DNA of 35,099 nucleotides from Bacteroides sp. CAG:709 (GTDB taxonomy: Bacteria > Bacteroidota > Bacteroidia > Bacteroidales > UBA932), in assembly GCA_000434935.1 (NCBI GenBank), contig FR882164.1, forward strand, positions 63,085 to 98,183. The letters are read 5' to 3'. The position numbers and the translations under genes were made by a program. The stretch's first letter is position 1; every line of letters starts with the position of its first letter. Under the pieces are notes generated by a model that did not search any database, was not told the origin of the DNA, and saw only the letters and a program-made list of their open reading frames with translations. This document shows positions 1 through 7,275 of this stretch, piece by piece.

Positions 1-606
1 GGAGTCATGAATACGGTATTGTCCGCCAACGGCAATATCTGGACGTTCCTTTTCGGGGTCATTGACGTGTCCATCGCTTCCATCGTGGCATTTGACAGCA
101 GCATCCGGCCCGGAGGCGAACCGGTATGGGGAAATTTCGCGCTTCATGCCTTCTATTTCCTGCCTATGCAGTTCGTAGGGTGGTGGCAATGGCGCAAACG
201 GGGAGCGACATCGAAAGAGAAAGTGACTGCACGACGTCTCACAGCGTCGCAAGGGGCATTGACAGCCGGAGCTTTGGCAATCGGTACTGTCGTGGCTTAT
301 TTTATCCTCTGCGCGGTCAGCGGAAAGGAGTCTGCAGACGGTTCGCTCCGTATGCTGATTCTGTTCGACGCAGCCGTATTCGTGCTCAATGTGATGGGGC
401 AAGTGCTTATGTCTCTGGCGTTTATGGAGCAGTGGATAATCTGGCTCCTAGTCAATGTCTTTTCTATTCTGCTTTGGGCCGACAAAGCCATGTCGTCGCC
501 GGATTCCAGCTACACCGTGGTCATGGTAATCAAATACAGTTTCTATCTTCTCAACTCCATCAACGGGCTGAGAATATGGCTCCAGCTCAGCAGAAAGGCC
601 TCTTAA
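1..606 (+). CDS. pnuC: PnuC-family nicotinamide riboside transporter (5' end outside window)
   Basis: Inner-membrane vitamin transporter of the PnuC family, which takes up nicotinamide riboside or a related pyridine or thiamine compound. The reading frame is open from base 1. The first ATG (base 7) falls inside the segment that aligns with the family's first conserved helix (the N-terminal helix and the K-I-S-N-Y region of known PnuC), so about 30-40 N-terminal residues probably lie upstream. Seen: several hydrophobic helices, the GWWQWRKRG stretch after the second helix (typical G-W-x-x-W of the family), and a C-terminal N-G-L-R-I-W motif matching the N-G-x-R-x-W ending of PnuC. Substrate cannot be decided here; in Bacteroidota some members are thiamine transporters and the upstream region that could hold a riboswitch is not in the window. 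Confidence 0.85.
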   Translation, partial: GVMNTVLSANGNIWTFLFGVIDVSIASIVAFDSSIRPGGEPVWGNFALHAFYFLPMQFVGWWQWRKRGATSKEKVTARRLTASQGALTAGALAIGTVVAYFILCAVSGKESADGSLRMLILFDAAVFVLNVMGQVLMSLAFMEQWIIWLLVNVFSILLWADKAMSSPDSSYTVVMVIKYSFYLLNSINGLRIWLQLSRKAS

Positions 607-638
607 TCAAAAAATTTCGTTTATTCGGATTTTTTTAT

Positions 639-646
639 TTACTTTG
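639..646 (+). promoter_or_regulatory. Probable -7 element of the acpP promoter
   Basis: TTACTTTG differs at one base from the Bacteroidota -7 consensus TAnnTTTG and lies about 58 bases before the acpP start, followed by an AT-rich leader. I see no clear TTTG -33 element at the usual distance, so this is a moderate call. Confidence 0.5.
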
Positions 647-703
647 CAGATTATTACAGGAGTAGTGTATTATAAAATCTTAAACTTAATAAAATAATAG
701 ATT

Positions 704-952
704 ATGTCACACGAAGAAATCGTAAAACAGGTCAAGGACATTATTGTTGACAAACTTGGCGCTGAGGAGTCAGAGGTTACTGAGACCGCTAACTTCACAA
801 ACGATCTTGGAGCAGATTCCCTCGACACTGTTGAGCTTCTTATGGAGTTTGAAAGAACATTCGGAATCAAGATTCCAGATGAGGACGCTAGCCAGATTGC
901 AACTGTAGCTGACGCTGTCAAGTACGTTGAAGAGAAAGTAGCTAACAAATAA
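704..952 (+). CDS. acpP: Acyl carrier protein
   Basis: 82-residue acidic protein that carries growing fatty acyl chains on a 4'-phosphopantetheine arm in type II fatty acid synthesis, and supplies acyl groups for lipid A and phospholipids. The attachment site is Ser39 in the GADSLDTVELLM motif; the four-helix acidic composition and length match AcpP. The start has an AT-rich leader without a strong Shine-Dalgarno, usual for Bacteroidota. Odd point: in many Bacteroidota acpP is directly followed by fabF and rnc, but here a strong terminator follows and the next gene is on the other strand, so acpP is transcribed alone. Confidence 0.97.
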   Translation: MSHEEIVKQVKDIIVDKLGAEESEVTETANFTNDLGADSLDTVELLMEFERTFGIKIPDEDASQIATVADAVKYVEEKVANK

Positions 953-972
953 TAGCAACTTACGACGTTAAG

Positions 973-1008
973 AAAAAAGAAGATACCCATTTGGGTATCT
1001 TCTTTTTT
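973..1008. terminator. Bidirectional intrinsic terminator between acpP and the DUF4270 gene
   Basis: A perfect 16-bp stem (973-988 with 993-1008) with a 4-base loop. Its core is GAAGATACCC/GGGTATCTTC, flanked by A6 on the left and T6 on the right, so it can terminate acpP on the plus strand and the convergent DUF4270 gene on the minus strand. Confidence 0.92.
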
Positions 1009-1026
1009 AATGTTATGTGACTTCGA

Positions 1027-2673
1027 TTATTCTCCTGATTTCGGGATTGCGTACACGATTCGGAACATCGGCGCGTTCTTCTCGGCCTTCGGACCATTGA
1101 ATACGGCCTTGTAGTATCGATGGTTGTCCATCATCGACTGCTTGGTAGTCGAATATGAAGAAGATGATGTCGTAGAGTACATTGACTGGAGCAAGCCGTA
1201 GTTATAATAGTTGTTATACAAGCTGTTATAGCCATAACTGCCGTAGCCGCCATATCCACCGTAACCATATCCGCCATAACCATAACCATTGTACATGTTG
1301 TTGTAATAGTTATAGTACATCAGACTGTTATAATAGTCGTCATCGTATGAACTGCTGCTGCTTGAACTTGCGGCTACAACAGTTTCATTGGCCATTGCAA
1401 GAATCCAGATGTCATAGTTGGAAATTTTATCGTCGCCAACCTTCAGCAATTCCTGAGTATGGTGCGTAATATCCGGGGAATAGATACACAATGATCTGTT
1501 TATGTCTCCTTGATCCTCGGTGGATACGCTTGAGTCAGTGAGACTTGCGAATGTCACCGAAGTGTCTGTCGCGATACGGCATGTCGGGCTGATGGCTACA
1601 GGATATTTGCAGATTTCCGTGTAATCGTCCGGGAACTCGAACGGCAGGATTATCGAAGCCTTGCTTACGACGATTGATTTCGGATCGTCCGTGTGCTTCA
1701 AAATTTCTTTCAATGCCTTGTCTCTGAGGTCTTTGGCCTTGATTACAGGCTTCAGTCCCTTACCGCCCTCCATCAGGATGGTCTTTTCGGCCTTGCCCTG
1801 CAATCCTTTGCTCGAATGAGTTGTCATATCGTAGGCTATCTGAGTCTGCTTGGCTACGCTGGTAGACTTGACGCCGCTCAAATCGTAAAGAGTCATTGGC
1901 CCTAAATAGAACAGGAACGAGGTGTCGACCTGCTTGCGGTCGCCGTAGTCGGCAGAGAACTTCAGCTCGGCGTAGCTGCCGTAGATGGTGCCGGAATTGA
2001 CACTGATAGGCAGTCTGAACATGTTGATACGGCCGCCGTTTCCGGCAGGAACGTCCGTGGTGATGTAGATGCCAGGGAATTTCTTCGTGTAATTCGTGAT
2101 CGTATCCATGTCGGCTGCAGTGATGCCCATGTATTTCTCGCCGAATTCCTTGCTGAAATCGATTGACAATGAGTCCATTCCGTTATACACAGGCACTCCG
2201 TCGGTGATGCGTTTCCTGTTATATTTTATTTCAGGATTCAGTTTGGAAAGATTCAGCGGGCTCTCCAACTCATAGACATTGATATTCTGAAGAATATACT
2301 GCTGGGTAGGGTCTGCGTAAGAAATGGAATCCGCTACTGCCGACAGGTGGAACTGGCGGAATTTGGCGTTCTTGCCGAAATCCAATGTATCTGCAATCGG
2401 AACGAGAGTGAATGCCGTGCTTCTGGTGGTGAGACCGAAAGTGTCATCCCTCAATGCACCGAATGTGAATTTGTACATGTTGTAGCCTGACAAGCTGTCC
2501 GGCATGTCCTGCTCTATATCTTCAATCGGGAACTCGGCTGTGTAGATGTCGTACAGCTGATTGTCCGGAATCAATGATTCTCCGAGTGTCTTGTTCACGT
2601 TAATGCATGAACCGCATAAAATGCCGGCTGAAAGCATGAGTGCAGCCGCACCGGCTCTAAATGAAAGCTTCAT
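1027..2673 (-). CDS. DUF4270 family lipoprotein
   Basis: 548-residue protein of the DUF4270 family, function unknown, found in Bacteroidota. The N-terminus is a lipoprotein signal: a hydrophobic stretch ending in LCGSC with the lipid-modified Cys near residue 23, so it is probably in the outer membrane or periplasm. The segment after it (NKTLGESLIPD) is the usual start of the family. Residues about 434-511 are low complexity: a serine run, then Tyr/Asn/Gly repeats, then a Ser/Thr run, before a conserved C-terminal strand region. It follows the glycosyltransferase-like gene by 5 bases on the minus strand, so the two form an operon that ends at the shared terminator. No enzyme motif seen. Confidence 0.88.
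   Translation of the reverse strand: MKLSFRAGAAALMLSAGILCGSCINVNKTLGESLIPDNQLYDIYTAEFPIEDIEQDMPDSLSGYNMYKFTFGALRDDTFGLTTRSTAFTLVPIADTLDFGKNAKFRQFHLSAVADSISYADPTQQYILQNINVYELESPLNLSKLNPEIKYNRKRITDGVPVYNGMDSLSIDFSKEFGEKYMGITAADMDTITNYTKKFPGIYITTDVPAGNGGRINMFRLPISVNSGTIYGSYAELKFSADYGDRKQVDTSFLFYLGPMTLYDLSGVKSTSVAKQTQIAYDMTTHSSKGLQGKAEKTILMEGGKGLKPVIKAKDLRDKALKEILKHTDDPKSIVVSKASIILPFEFPDDYTEICKYPVAISPTCRIATDTSVTFASLTDSSVSTEDQGDINRSLCIYSPDITHHTQELLKVGDDKISNYDIWILAMANETVVAASSSSSSSYDDDYYNSLMYYNYYNNMYNGYGYGGYGYGGYGGYGSYGYNSLYNNYYNYGLLQSMYSTTSSSSYSTTKQSMMDNHRYYKAVFNGPKAEKNAPMFRIVYAIPKSGE
1141..1374 (-). repeat. Low-complexity Ser / Tyr-Gly-Asn / Ser-Thr coding segment
   Basis: Encodes residues about 434-511 of the DUF4270 lipoprotein. 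It begins with seven serines, continues with repeated YG, GGYG and YNNYY units and ends with a Ser/Thr-rich stretch. The DNA on the plus strand reads as imperfect repeats of cc(a/g)ta and ccgccata units. Confidence 0.85.
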
Positions 2674-2678
2674 CTGTG

Positions 2679-3479
2679 CTAAAGGCTATCATAAAAACTG
2701 TTATACGCATCAATGTAGGACCCGTCCTCGATGGATTTCGCGTCATAGTCAAGTACCGGAAGAGGAAGTCCTTTGCAGTATTCAATCAGGCTCTTGTCCA
2801 CGTTCTCTGAACCGACAATCACGCCGTCGGAATACTGAGCGGCAGTTTTAGCAAGATTTATGCCAGTAGGATCGGTAAGCAGCGGAACGTCTTTCTCGTC
2901 GATGTCACCGAATTTTACAAGTCTTGCGAGTTCTTCATTGAATTTCTCCGGCATGTCATCGTAGAGTGACAGCACCACCTTGCTGGAAGCGAAGATAGGA
3001 TCATCCTTGTATGCTTTCTTCAAGTACAGCGGAAGAATCTGTGTTATCCAGCCTTGGCAATGAATGACGTCCGGTGCCCAGCGCAGCTTCTTGACGGTTT
3101 CGAGGACTCCGCGGGCGAAGAATATCGCGCGCTCGGCATTGTCCCCGAAGAATGCGCCATTGTCGTCGCAGCTCAGCTGTTTTCTCTTGAAATAATCCTC
3201 ATTGTCAATGAAATACACCTGGATGCGGGCAGCGGATATGGACGCAACCTTGATTATGAGCGGCCTGTCCACATCATTGATGATGATGTTCATGCCCGAG
3301 AGCCTTATAACCTCGTGAAGCTGGTTTTTGCGCTCGTTGATACAGCCGTAGCGTGGCATGAATGACCGGATTTCCTTCTTTCTTTCCTGGATTCCCTGCG
3401 GGAGGTATCTTCCGATGTTTGCAATCGGAGTCTCAGGAAGATATGGGAAAATTTCGGAATTTACGAACAGGACTTTCAT
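2679..3479 (-). CDS. Half-length starch/glycogen synthase-like protein (GT5 N-terminal domain only)
   Basis: 266 residues, starting at MKVLFVNSEIFPYLPE, the typical N-terminus of the starch synthase catalytic domain. A longer frame upstream is open but lacks family similarity and crosses the promoter. Full GlgA is about 480 residues with two Rossmann domains; only the first is here. The ADP-glucose-binding KTGG motif expected near residues 17-20 reads PIANIG, and the usual H-x-H-D-W region reads PDVIHCQGW. I infer it is not a working glycogen synthase by itself. Such short proteins next to DUF4270 lipoproteins are a recurrent Bacteroidota pairing, suggesting an envelope or regulatory role rather than storage. 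Operon with the DUF4270 gene (5-base gap). Confidence 0.8.
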   Translation of the reverse strand: MKVLFVNSEIFPYLPETPIANIGRYLPQGIQERKKEIRSFMPRYGCINERKNQLHEVIRLSGMNIIINDVDRPLIIKVASISAARIQVYFIDNEDYFKRKQLSCDDNGAFFGDNAERAIFFARGVLETVKKLRWAPDVIHCQGWITQILPLYLKKAYKDDPIFASSKVVLSLYDDMPEKFNEELARLVKFGDIDEKDVPLLTDPTGINLAKTAAQYSDGVIVGSENVDKSLIEYCKGLPLPVLDYDAKSIEDGSYIDAYNSFYDSL

Positions 3480-3509
3480 AATCACTAATTGATATTTTGT
3501 TACGAGATA

Positions 3510-3517
3510 CAAAGGTA
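3510..3517 (-). promoter_or_regulatory. Probable -7 element for the minus-strand glgA-like operon
   Basis: On the minus strand this reads TACCTTTG, an exact TAnnTTTG match, 31 bases before the glgA-like start. No convincing -33 element was found at 17-23 bases. It lies just beside the divergent ftsX promoter. Confidence 0.55.
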
Positions 3518-3526
3518 AGAATTTTT

Positions 3527-3555
3527 TTTGATATTTCGATAAATGCGTATCTTTG
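3527..3555 (+). promoter_or_regulatory. ftsX operon promoter
   Basis: TTTG (3527-3530), 17-base spacer, TATCTTTG (3548-3555): a match to the Bacteroidota -33/-7 consensus, about 19 bases before the ftsX ATG. It is back-to-back with the minus-strand promoter of the glgA-like gene. Confidence 0.7.
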
Positions 3556-3573
3556 GGGACAATTTGGAGTAAT

Positions 3574-4461
3574 ATGGCATCTTCATCACGTAACGAGAAC
3601 AAACTGATGCGCCGCCGTCTGGCGAATGCATATCTTTCCTCGGTTATCAGCATCAGCCTCGTACTGCTGCTGGTAGGCGTGTCGAGCCTGCTGCTCGTCA
3701 ATACCAGGAGCGTTTCCGATTATTTCAAGGAGAATGTCCAGGTTTCCGTGATTATGAAACAGGAAGTTCCTGACAATGAAGCTCTTGAATATAAGAAGTG
3801 TCTCGATACGATGTCATTCGTGCATGGCACCGAGTTCGTCTCCCGTGAACGTGGAGAGAAAGAAATGGCGGATATGCTCGGCAGCGATTTCCTGAAAGTC
3901 TTCGAGACTTCACCGGTTCCGGTGTCCATCGGTGTTACGCTGAATGCGGCATACGTTTCCGAGGACAGCCTCAAAGTCGTGGAAGCCGTAATCGGGAAAT
4001 CCCCGATTGTGGATGAAGTGGTCTATCAGCGCTCGCTCGTGGATGCATTGAACGCGAATCTCAGCAGGATTTCCGCTGTGCTGGGCATCTTCATCATCCT
4101 GATGTTGTTCATCTCTTTCGTGTTGATCAACAATACGATGCGGCTCACGGTTTATGCCAAGCGCTTCACCGTGCATACCATGAAGCTTGTCGGCGCCACC
4201 AGGTCTTTCATCCGGGGACCGTTCTTGCTCCGGGCAGCGTTCCTCGGGCTGTTTTCGTCTGTCATGGCGCTCCTTATGTTAGTCGGGGTACTTTTCCTCG
4301 TCCGCTCTGAATTTGCTCAGCTGTTCGATATATTTACATTGGACAAACTCCTGATAGTCATGGCGATAGTCGTGGTCTCCGGACTCGCGATCTGCGTCTT
4401 GAGTACATACAGGGTAGTGAACAAGCTCGTTTCATTGAGCAAGGATGAACTTTATTATTAA
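3574..4461 (+). CDS. ftsX: Cell division permease FtsX
   Basis: 295-residue inner-membrane protein of the FtsX family, which with the ATPase FtsE controls peptidoglycan hydrolases at the division site. Topology fits: a first helix at about residues 21-43, an extracellular domain to about residue 160, then three C-terminal helices. The ATG at 3574 is preceded by GGAG at a suitable distance; an in-frame TTG at 3553 is part of the promoter and is rejected. ftsE is not adjacent, which is common in Bacteroidota. It is first in an operon with DUF3098, uppP and lpxH. An EnvC-like protein, the usual partner of FtsEX in other bacteria, is encoded in the same window at 29428-30609. Confidence 0.93.
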   Translation: MASSSRNENKLMRRRLANAYLSSVISISLVLLLVGVSSLLLVNTRSVSDYFKENVQVSVIMKQEVPDNEALEYKKCLDTMSFVHGTEFVSRERGEKEMADMLGSDFLKVFETSPVPVSIGVTLNAAYVSEDSLKVVEAVIGKSPIVDEVVYQRSLVDALNANLSRISAVLGIFIILMLFISFVLINNTMRLTVYAKRFTVHTMKLVGATRSFIRGPFLLRAAFLGLFSSVMALLMLVGVLFLVRSEFAQLFDIFTLDKLLIVMAIVVVSGLAICVLSTYRVVNKLVSLSKDELYY

Positions 4462-4471
4462 AGGTAAGATT

Positions 4472-4717
4472 ATGGATAACAATAAGATGGCGATTACTCC
4501 GAAGGGTCTCAAATACCTTCTCGCGGGACTTCTCGTTATGATTTCCGGCTATATTCTCATGATTGGCGGCGGCAGCGATGATCCGGCTGTGTTCAACTAC
4601 GCAATGTTTGATTTCCAGCGTCTTGTGGCAGCGCCGATCGTAATTCTCTGCGGAATCATCATCGAGATTGTGGCCATCATGAAAGTTTTCAAGGGAAATA
4701 AACAAGGGAGAGAATAG
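4472..4717 (+). CDS. DUF3098 family small membrane protein
   Basis: 81 residues if started at MDNNKMAITPKG (base 4472); an in-frame ATG at 4445 overlaps the end of ftsX and is less likely. Two hydrophobic segments separated by a short loop (GGGSDDPAVFNYAMFDFQR) are typical of DUF3098. Function unknown. The order ftsX, DUF3098, uppP is widely kept in Bacteroidota, which links it to envelope synthesis or division by context only. The stop is 2 bases before the uppP start, so coupling is likely. Confidence 0.85.
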   Translation: MDNNKMAITPKGLKYLLAGLLVMISGYILMIGGGSDDPAVFNYAMFDFQRLVAAPIVILCGIIIEIVAIMKVFKGNKQGRE

Positions 4718-4719
4718 AT

Positions 4720-5541
4720 ATGGATTGGTGGCAAGCGCTTTTACTCGGTATCGTTCAGGGACTTACGGAATTTCTGCCGGTCAGCAGCAGCGGACATCTC
4801 ATGATTTTCAGGGAACTGCTCGGCGTCGATACGGAGGGCTTTCTCGATTTTACGGTAACGGTTCATTTCGCTACCGTCCTCAGTACGATAATCGTATTCT
4901 GGCATGTCATCTGGAATCTGCTGAAAGGACTCTTCAAGTTCAAATTCAATGATGAGACGGATTATATCCTGAAGCTTATTGTGTCGATGGTTCCTATCGG
5001 AATCGTGGGCCTGTGCTTCAAGGACCAGGTGGAGGGCCTGTTCGCGGACAATCTTTTCACTGTCGGCGTGTGCTTGATAATCACCGCAATCCTGCTTTTC
5101 GCCTCCGACCAGTCGGCTAAATGGCTGCCTCGGGGCAATGCTGAAAAACCGGAACACAGGAACGGATTGTCATATCTTCAGGCATTCATCGTCGGACTCG
5201 GTCAGGCATGTGCCGTGGCCCCCGGCCTTTCCAGATCCGGAACCACCATCGCTACGGGACTTCTCTGCGGAGTGAAACGTGAAAACATGGCGCAGTTCTC
5301 ATTCCTGATGGTCCTCGTGCCTATCATCGGCGAGCAGGCATTGGGTATCCTTAAAAGTTTCGGCGAACCAGCCTCCGCTGCGGGCCTGGGATTCATGCCG
5401 TTGGCGATGGGCTTCATCGGTGCGTTCGTCGCCGGCCTGTTCTCATGCAAGGCAATGATCGCCATCGTGAAGAAGGCCAAGCTGGTATGGTTCTCATTGT
5501 ACTGTCTTCTGGCTGCACTTGCAATATTCATCTTCGCCTAA
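4720..5541 (+). CDS. uppP: Undecaprenyl-diphosphatase UppP/BacA
   Basis: 273-residue integral membrane enzyme that removes a phosphate from undecaprenyl diphosphate so the lipid carrier can be reused for peptidoglycan and polysaccharide synthesis. Both family signatures are present: QGLTEFLPVSSSGH (Glu17, Ser22-24, His26) and PGLSRSGTT (residues 168-176). Multiple hydrophobic helices and full length fit BacA. It lies between DUF3098 (2-base gap) and lpxH (6-base gap). In Bacteroides-type genomes uppP is commonly followed by truB and queA; here lpxH takes that place. Confidence 0.96.
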   Translation: MDWWQALLLGIVQGLTEFLPVSSSGHLMIFRELLGVDTEGFLDFTVTVHFATVLSTIIVFWHVIWNLLKGLFKFKFNDETDYILKLIVSMVPIGIVGLCFKDQVEGLFADNLFTVGVCLIITAILLFASDQSAKWLPRGNAEKPEHRNGLSYLQAFIVGLGQACAVAPGLSRSGTTIATGLLCGVKRENMAQFSFLMVLVPIIGEQALGILKSFGEPASAAGLGFMPLAMGFIGAFVAGLFSCKAMIAIVKKAKLVWFSLYCLLAALAIFIFA

Positions 5542-5547
5542 GCCTTC

Positions 5548-6300
5548 ATGAAAGAAAGAACATTGACCTATTTCGTCTCGGACGTGCATCTCGGGCTGGA
5601 TGTCAAGGATCCCGTCGCACGGGAGGCGCGTTTCGTCGAGTTCCTGCGGTCGATTCCGAAGAATGAAACGGAGGCATTGTACCTCTTGGGTGACATCTGG
5701 GATTTCTGGTACGAATATCATGATGTGGTCCCGAAGGGCTATGTGCGTGTGTTCTCGTCTCTTATGGACTTGATGGACGCGGGCGTGAAGGTCTATTTCT
5801 TTCAGGGAAACCACGACATCTGGTGCTACCACTATTTCGAGGAAATGGGAATCACCATCCTCCAGCAGCCTCATGTCGTCAATATCCGCGGCAAGGTCTT
5901 CTGTCTCGGTCACGGAGACGGCCTCGGTCCGGGACATATATTATACAAGTTCATGCGCTGGGGATTCAGGGCCAAGTTCTTCCAGGGTCTTTTCAGTCTT
6001 CTGCATCCGTATCTGGCGTTCCGTTTCGGAAAGGGCTGGTCGAAGAAGAGTCGCGTGGCCAAGAGCATGGACTATGTTTTCAAGGGTAAGGACGAGCCGC
6101 TTTACAAGTTTGCAGCGGATTTCGCCGCGAAGACCCATGTGGACTATTTCGTTTTCGGCCATTTCCATTGCAGCGTGGACATGCCCGTGGAAGGCGGTGC
6201 GCAGCTCATTGTCCTGAAAGACTGGATGGACGGGGCGTCCTACATGTATTTCGACGGGATTTCAACCACTTTCGGATACTCTCCGAATATTGAAAAATAG
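5548..6300 (+). CDS. lpxH: UDP-2,3-diacylglucosamine diphosphatase (LpxH-type metallophosphoesterase)
   Basis: 250-residue calcineurin-like phosphoesterase. The LpxH reaction splits UDP-2,3-diacylglucosamine into lipid X and UMP in lipid A synthesis, at the cytoplasmic face of the inner membrane. All five metal motifs are visible: SDVHLG (Asp12, His14), GDIWDF (Asp49), GNHD (Asn88, His89), His122 in GHGDG, and GHFH (His205, His207). The GDIWDFWYEY and GHGDGLGPG forms match Bacteroidota LpxH. It is last in the ftsX operon. Its final 61 bases overlap the 3' end of the convergent DUF4294 gene, and no separate terminator is seen. Confidence 0.92.
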   Translation: MKERTLTYFVSDVHLGLDVKDPVAREARFVEFLRSIPKNETEALYLLGDIWDFWYEYHDVVPKGYVRVFSSLMDLMDAGVKVYFFQGNHDIWCYHYFEEMGITILQQPHVVNIRGKVFCLGHGDGLGPGHILYKFMRWGFRAKFFQGLFSLLHPYLAFRFGKGWSKKSRVAKSMDYVFKGKDEPLYKFAADFAAKTHVDYFVFGHFHCSVDMPVEGGAQLIVLKDWMDGASYMYFDGISTTFGYSPNIEK

Positions 6301-6923
6301 AGAGCCGGAAATTCTCCGCTGTCCCACTTCTGCACAAGTTCCTCCACTTGCCGGTCGGCGCCGGCGGGATCATAGTGTTTTTTCAGGTCGGAACCGAACA
6401 ATTTGGCCACTCCCTGCCAGAATCCTGCTGCAATTCCGTTCTTGTAATCCTTTATGATATAGAAGGATGACTTGCCGACCTCCCTGTCGATGAGTTTCAT
6501 CAGAAGCTGTCCCTGCGTGACGGTCATGTTGCGCATAGGCTGCTCGAAAGCATTGAACAACTCCTTCTGCACCTTGTTCACGTATTTTTCTCTCTTGCGC
6601 CTGCCGAGTTCGTCCGCGGTGAAGGTGCTGTCGGTCTGGTGGATCAGCGTTCTCGCCACGAGCGCGTAGGGGTATGTCTTGCTGAAATTCCACACCAGCC
6701 TGTAATAACGGCGCCATTCCTTGCCGCTGCGGCGGTGCAATGAAATCTGCGACGGCGTCAGCACGTCCATATACAATGTGTCCCCGTCCACGATTTCGTA
6801 CTGCAGATACTGCGGCGCCTTCGGAGGAACCGGCGCGCGTTTCCGCTGGGCATTCGCCGGCAGGAGCAATGCCAATGACAATGCCCAAACTACCGTTATA
6901 CTTATCAATGTCTTTTTGTCCAT
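6240..6923 (-). CDS. DUF4294 domain secreted protein
   Basis: 227 residues from MDKKTLISIT; an upstream in-frame ATG at 6962 would add 13 residues but breaks the signal peptide. Residues 1-26 form a signal peptide ending in ANAQ. The mature part has the DUF4294 pattern (YEIVDGDTLYMDVL, then a basic helical region with YPYALVAR) and a C-terminal KWDSGEFPALY. Function unknown; probably periplasmic. The 3' end overlaps lpxH by 61 bases tail to tail. It is divergent from the rplP block. Confidence 0.85.
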   Translation of the reverse strand: MDKKTLISITVVWALSLALLLPANAQRKRAPVPPKAPQYLQYEIVDGDTLYMDVLTPSQISLHRRSGKEWRRYYRLVWNFSKTYPYALVARTLIHQTDSTFTADELGRRKREKYVNKVQKELFNAFEQPMRNMTVTQGQLLMKLIDREVGKSSFYIIKDYKNGIAAGFWQGVAKLFGSDLKKHYDPAGADRQVEELVQKWDSGEFPALYFSIFGEYPKVVEIPSKYM

Positions 6924-7105
6924 CGTTCGTGTCCTCCGGAATGAGGGAACAAATGTACGCAAATTTCAGAGAATGCAAATTTACGGTTGCGTTTTGTCGA
7001 AAATGTCGGTTATTAAATTTTTTCAATGTGCGTAACTCATTGAGACACCGAATGATGGCGTGCAAAATATTTTGTCAAAAAAGTGTGAAAATATTCTTAA
7101 AAATG

Positions 7106-7135
7106 TTTGTTTTTCGAATATTTTTACTAACTTTG
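7106..7135 (+). promoter_or_regulatory. Promoter of the rplP-rplQ ribosomal block
   Basis: TTTG (7106-7109), 18-base spacer, TAACTTTG (7128-7135), in a strongly AT-rich stretch. Transcription would start near 7142, giving a leader of about 80 bases before rplP. This is an unusual place for a promoter, because rplP normally lies inside the S10 operon behind rpsC. Confidence 0.8.
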
Positions 7136-7173
7136 CATTCCCAAAATTGAGGAGAAGTTCGCCCAACCAGCTG

Positions 7174-7275
7174 ATGCTCAAAGATTTAGGGAATTTGGGA
7201 AAAATAATTAAAGTAATACAGCAATGTTACAACCAAAGAAAACAAAGTTTAGAAGGGAACAGAAAAACCGCATGA
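7174..7275 (+). other. Small upstream reading frame overlapping the rplP start
   Basis: A 33-codon ATG frame inside the rplP leader that overlaps the first 52 bases of rplP in another frame. Its first half (MLKDLGNLGKIIKVIQQ) is composed like a peptide helix, while the second half is forced by rplP coding. It could be a leader peptide or chance; I cannot separate these. Confidence 0.2.

Noticed and set aside
1182..1469. Plus-strand open frame rich in His, Asn, Cys and Arg
   Set aside because: It is the mirror of the Tyr/Gly repeats of the DUF4270 gene; composition follows the opposite strand and no start signal or homology is seen.
3553..3573. TTG start for ftsX
   Set aside because: It is inside the TATCTTTG -7 box; the ATG at 3574 has GGAG upstream.
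3480..3701. Upstream extension of the starch-synthase-like frame (74 extra residues)
   Set aside because: The extra residues have no family similarity, cross both divergent promoters and the start of ftsX; MKVLFVNSE is the family start.
7060..7275. Possible remnant of another gene (similar in feel to a YbaB N-terminus) before rplP
   Set aside because: The similarity to G-N-L-x-K is too short, the frame crosses the promoter and no rpsC remnant can be read; kept only as a small upstream frame.
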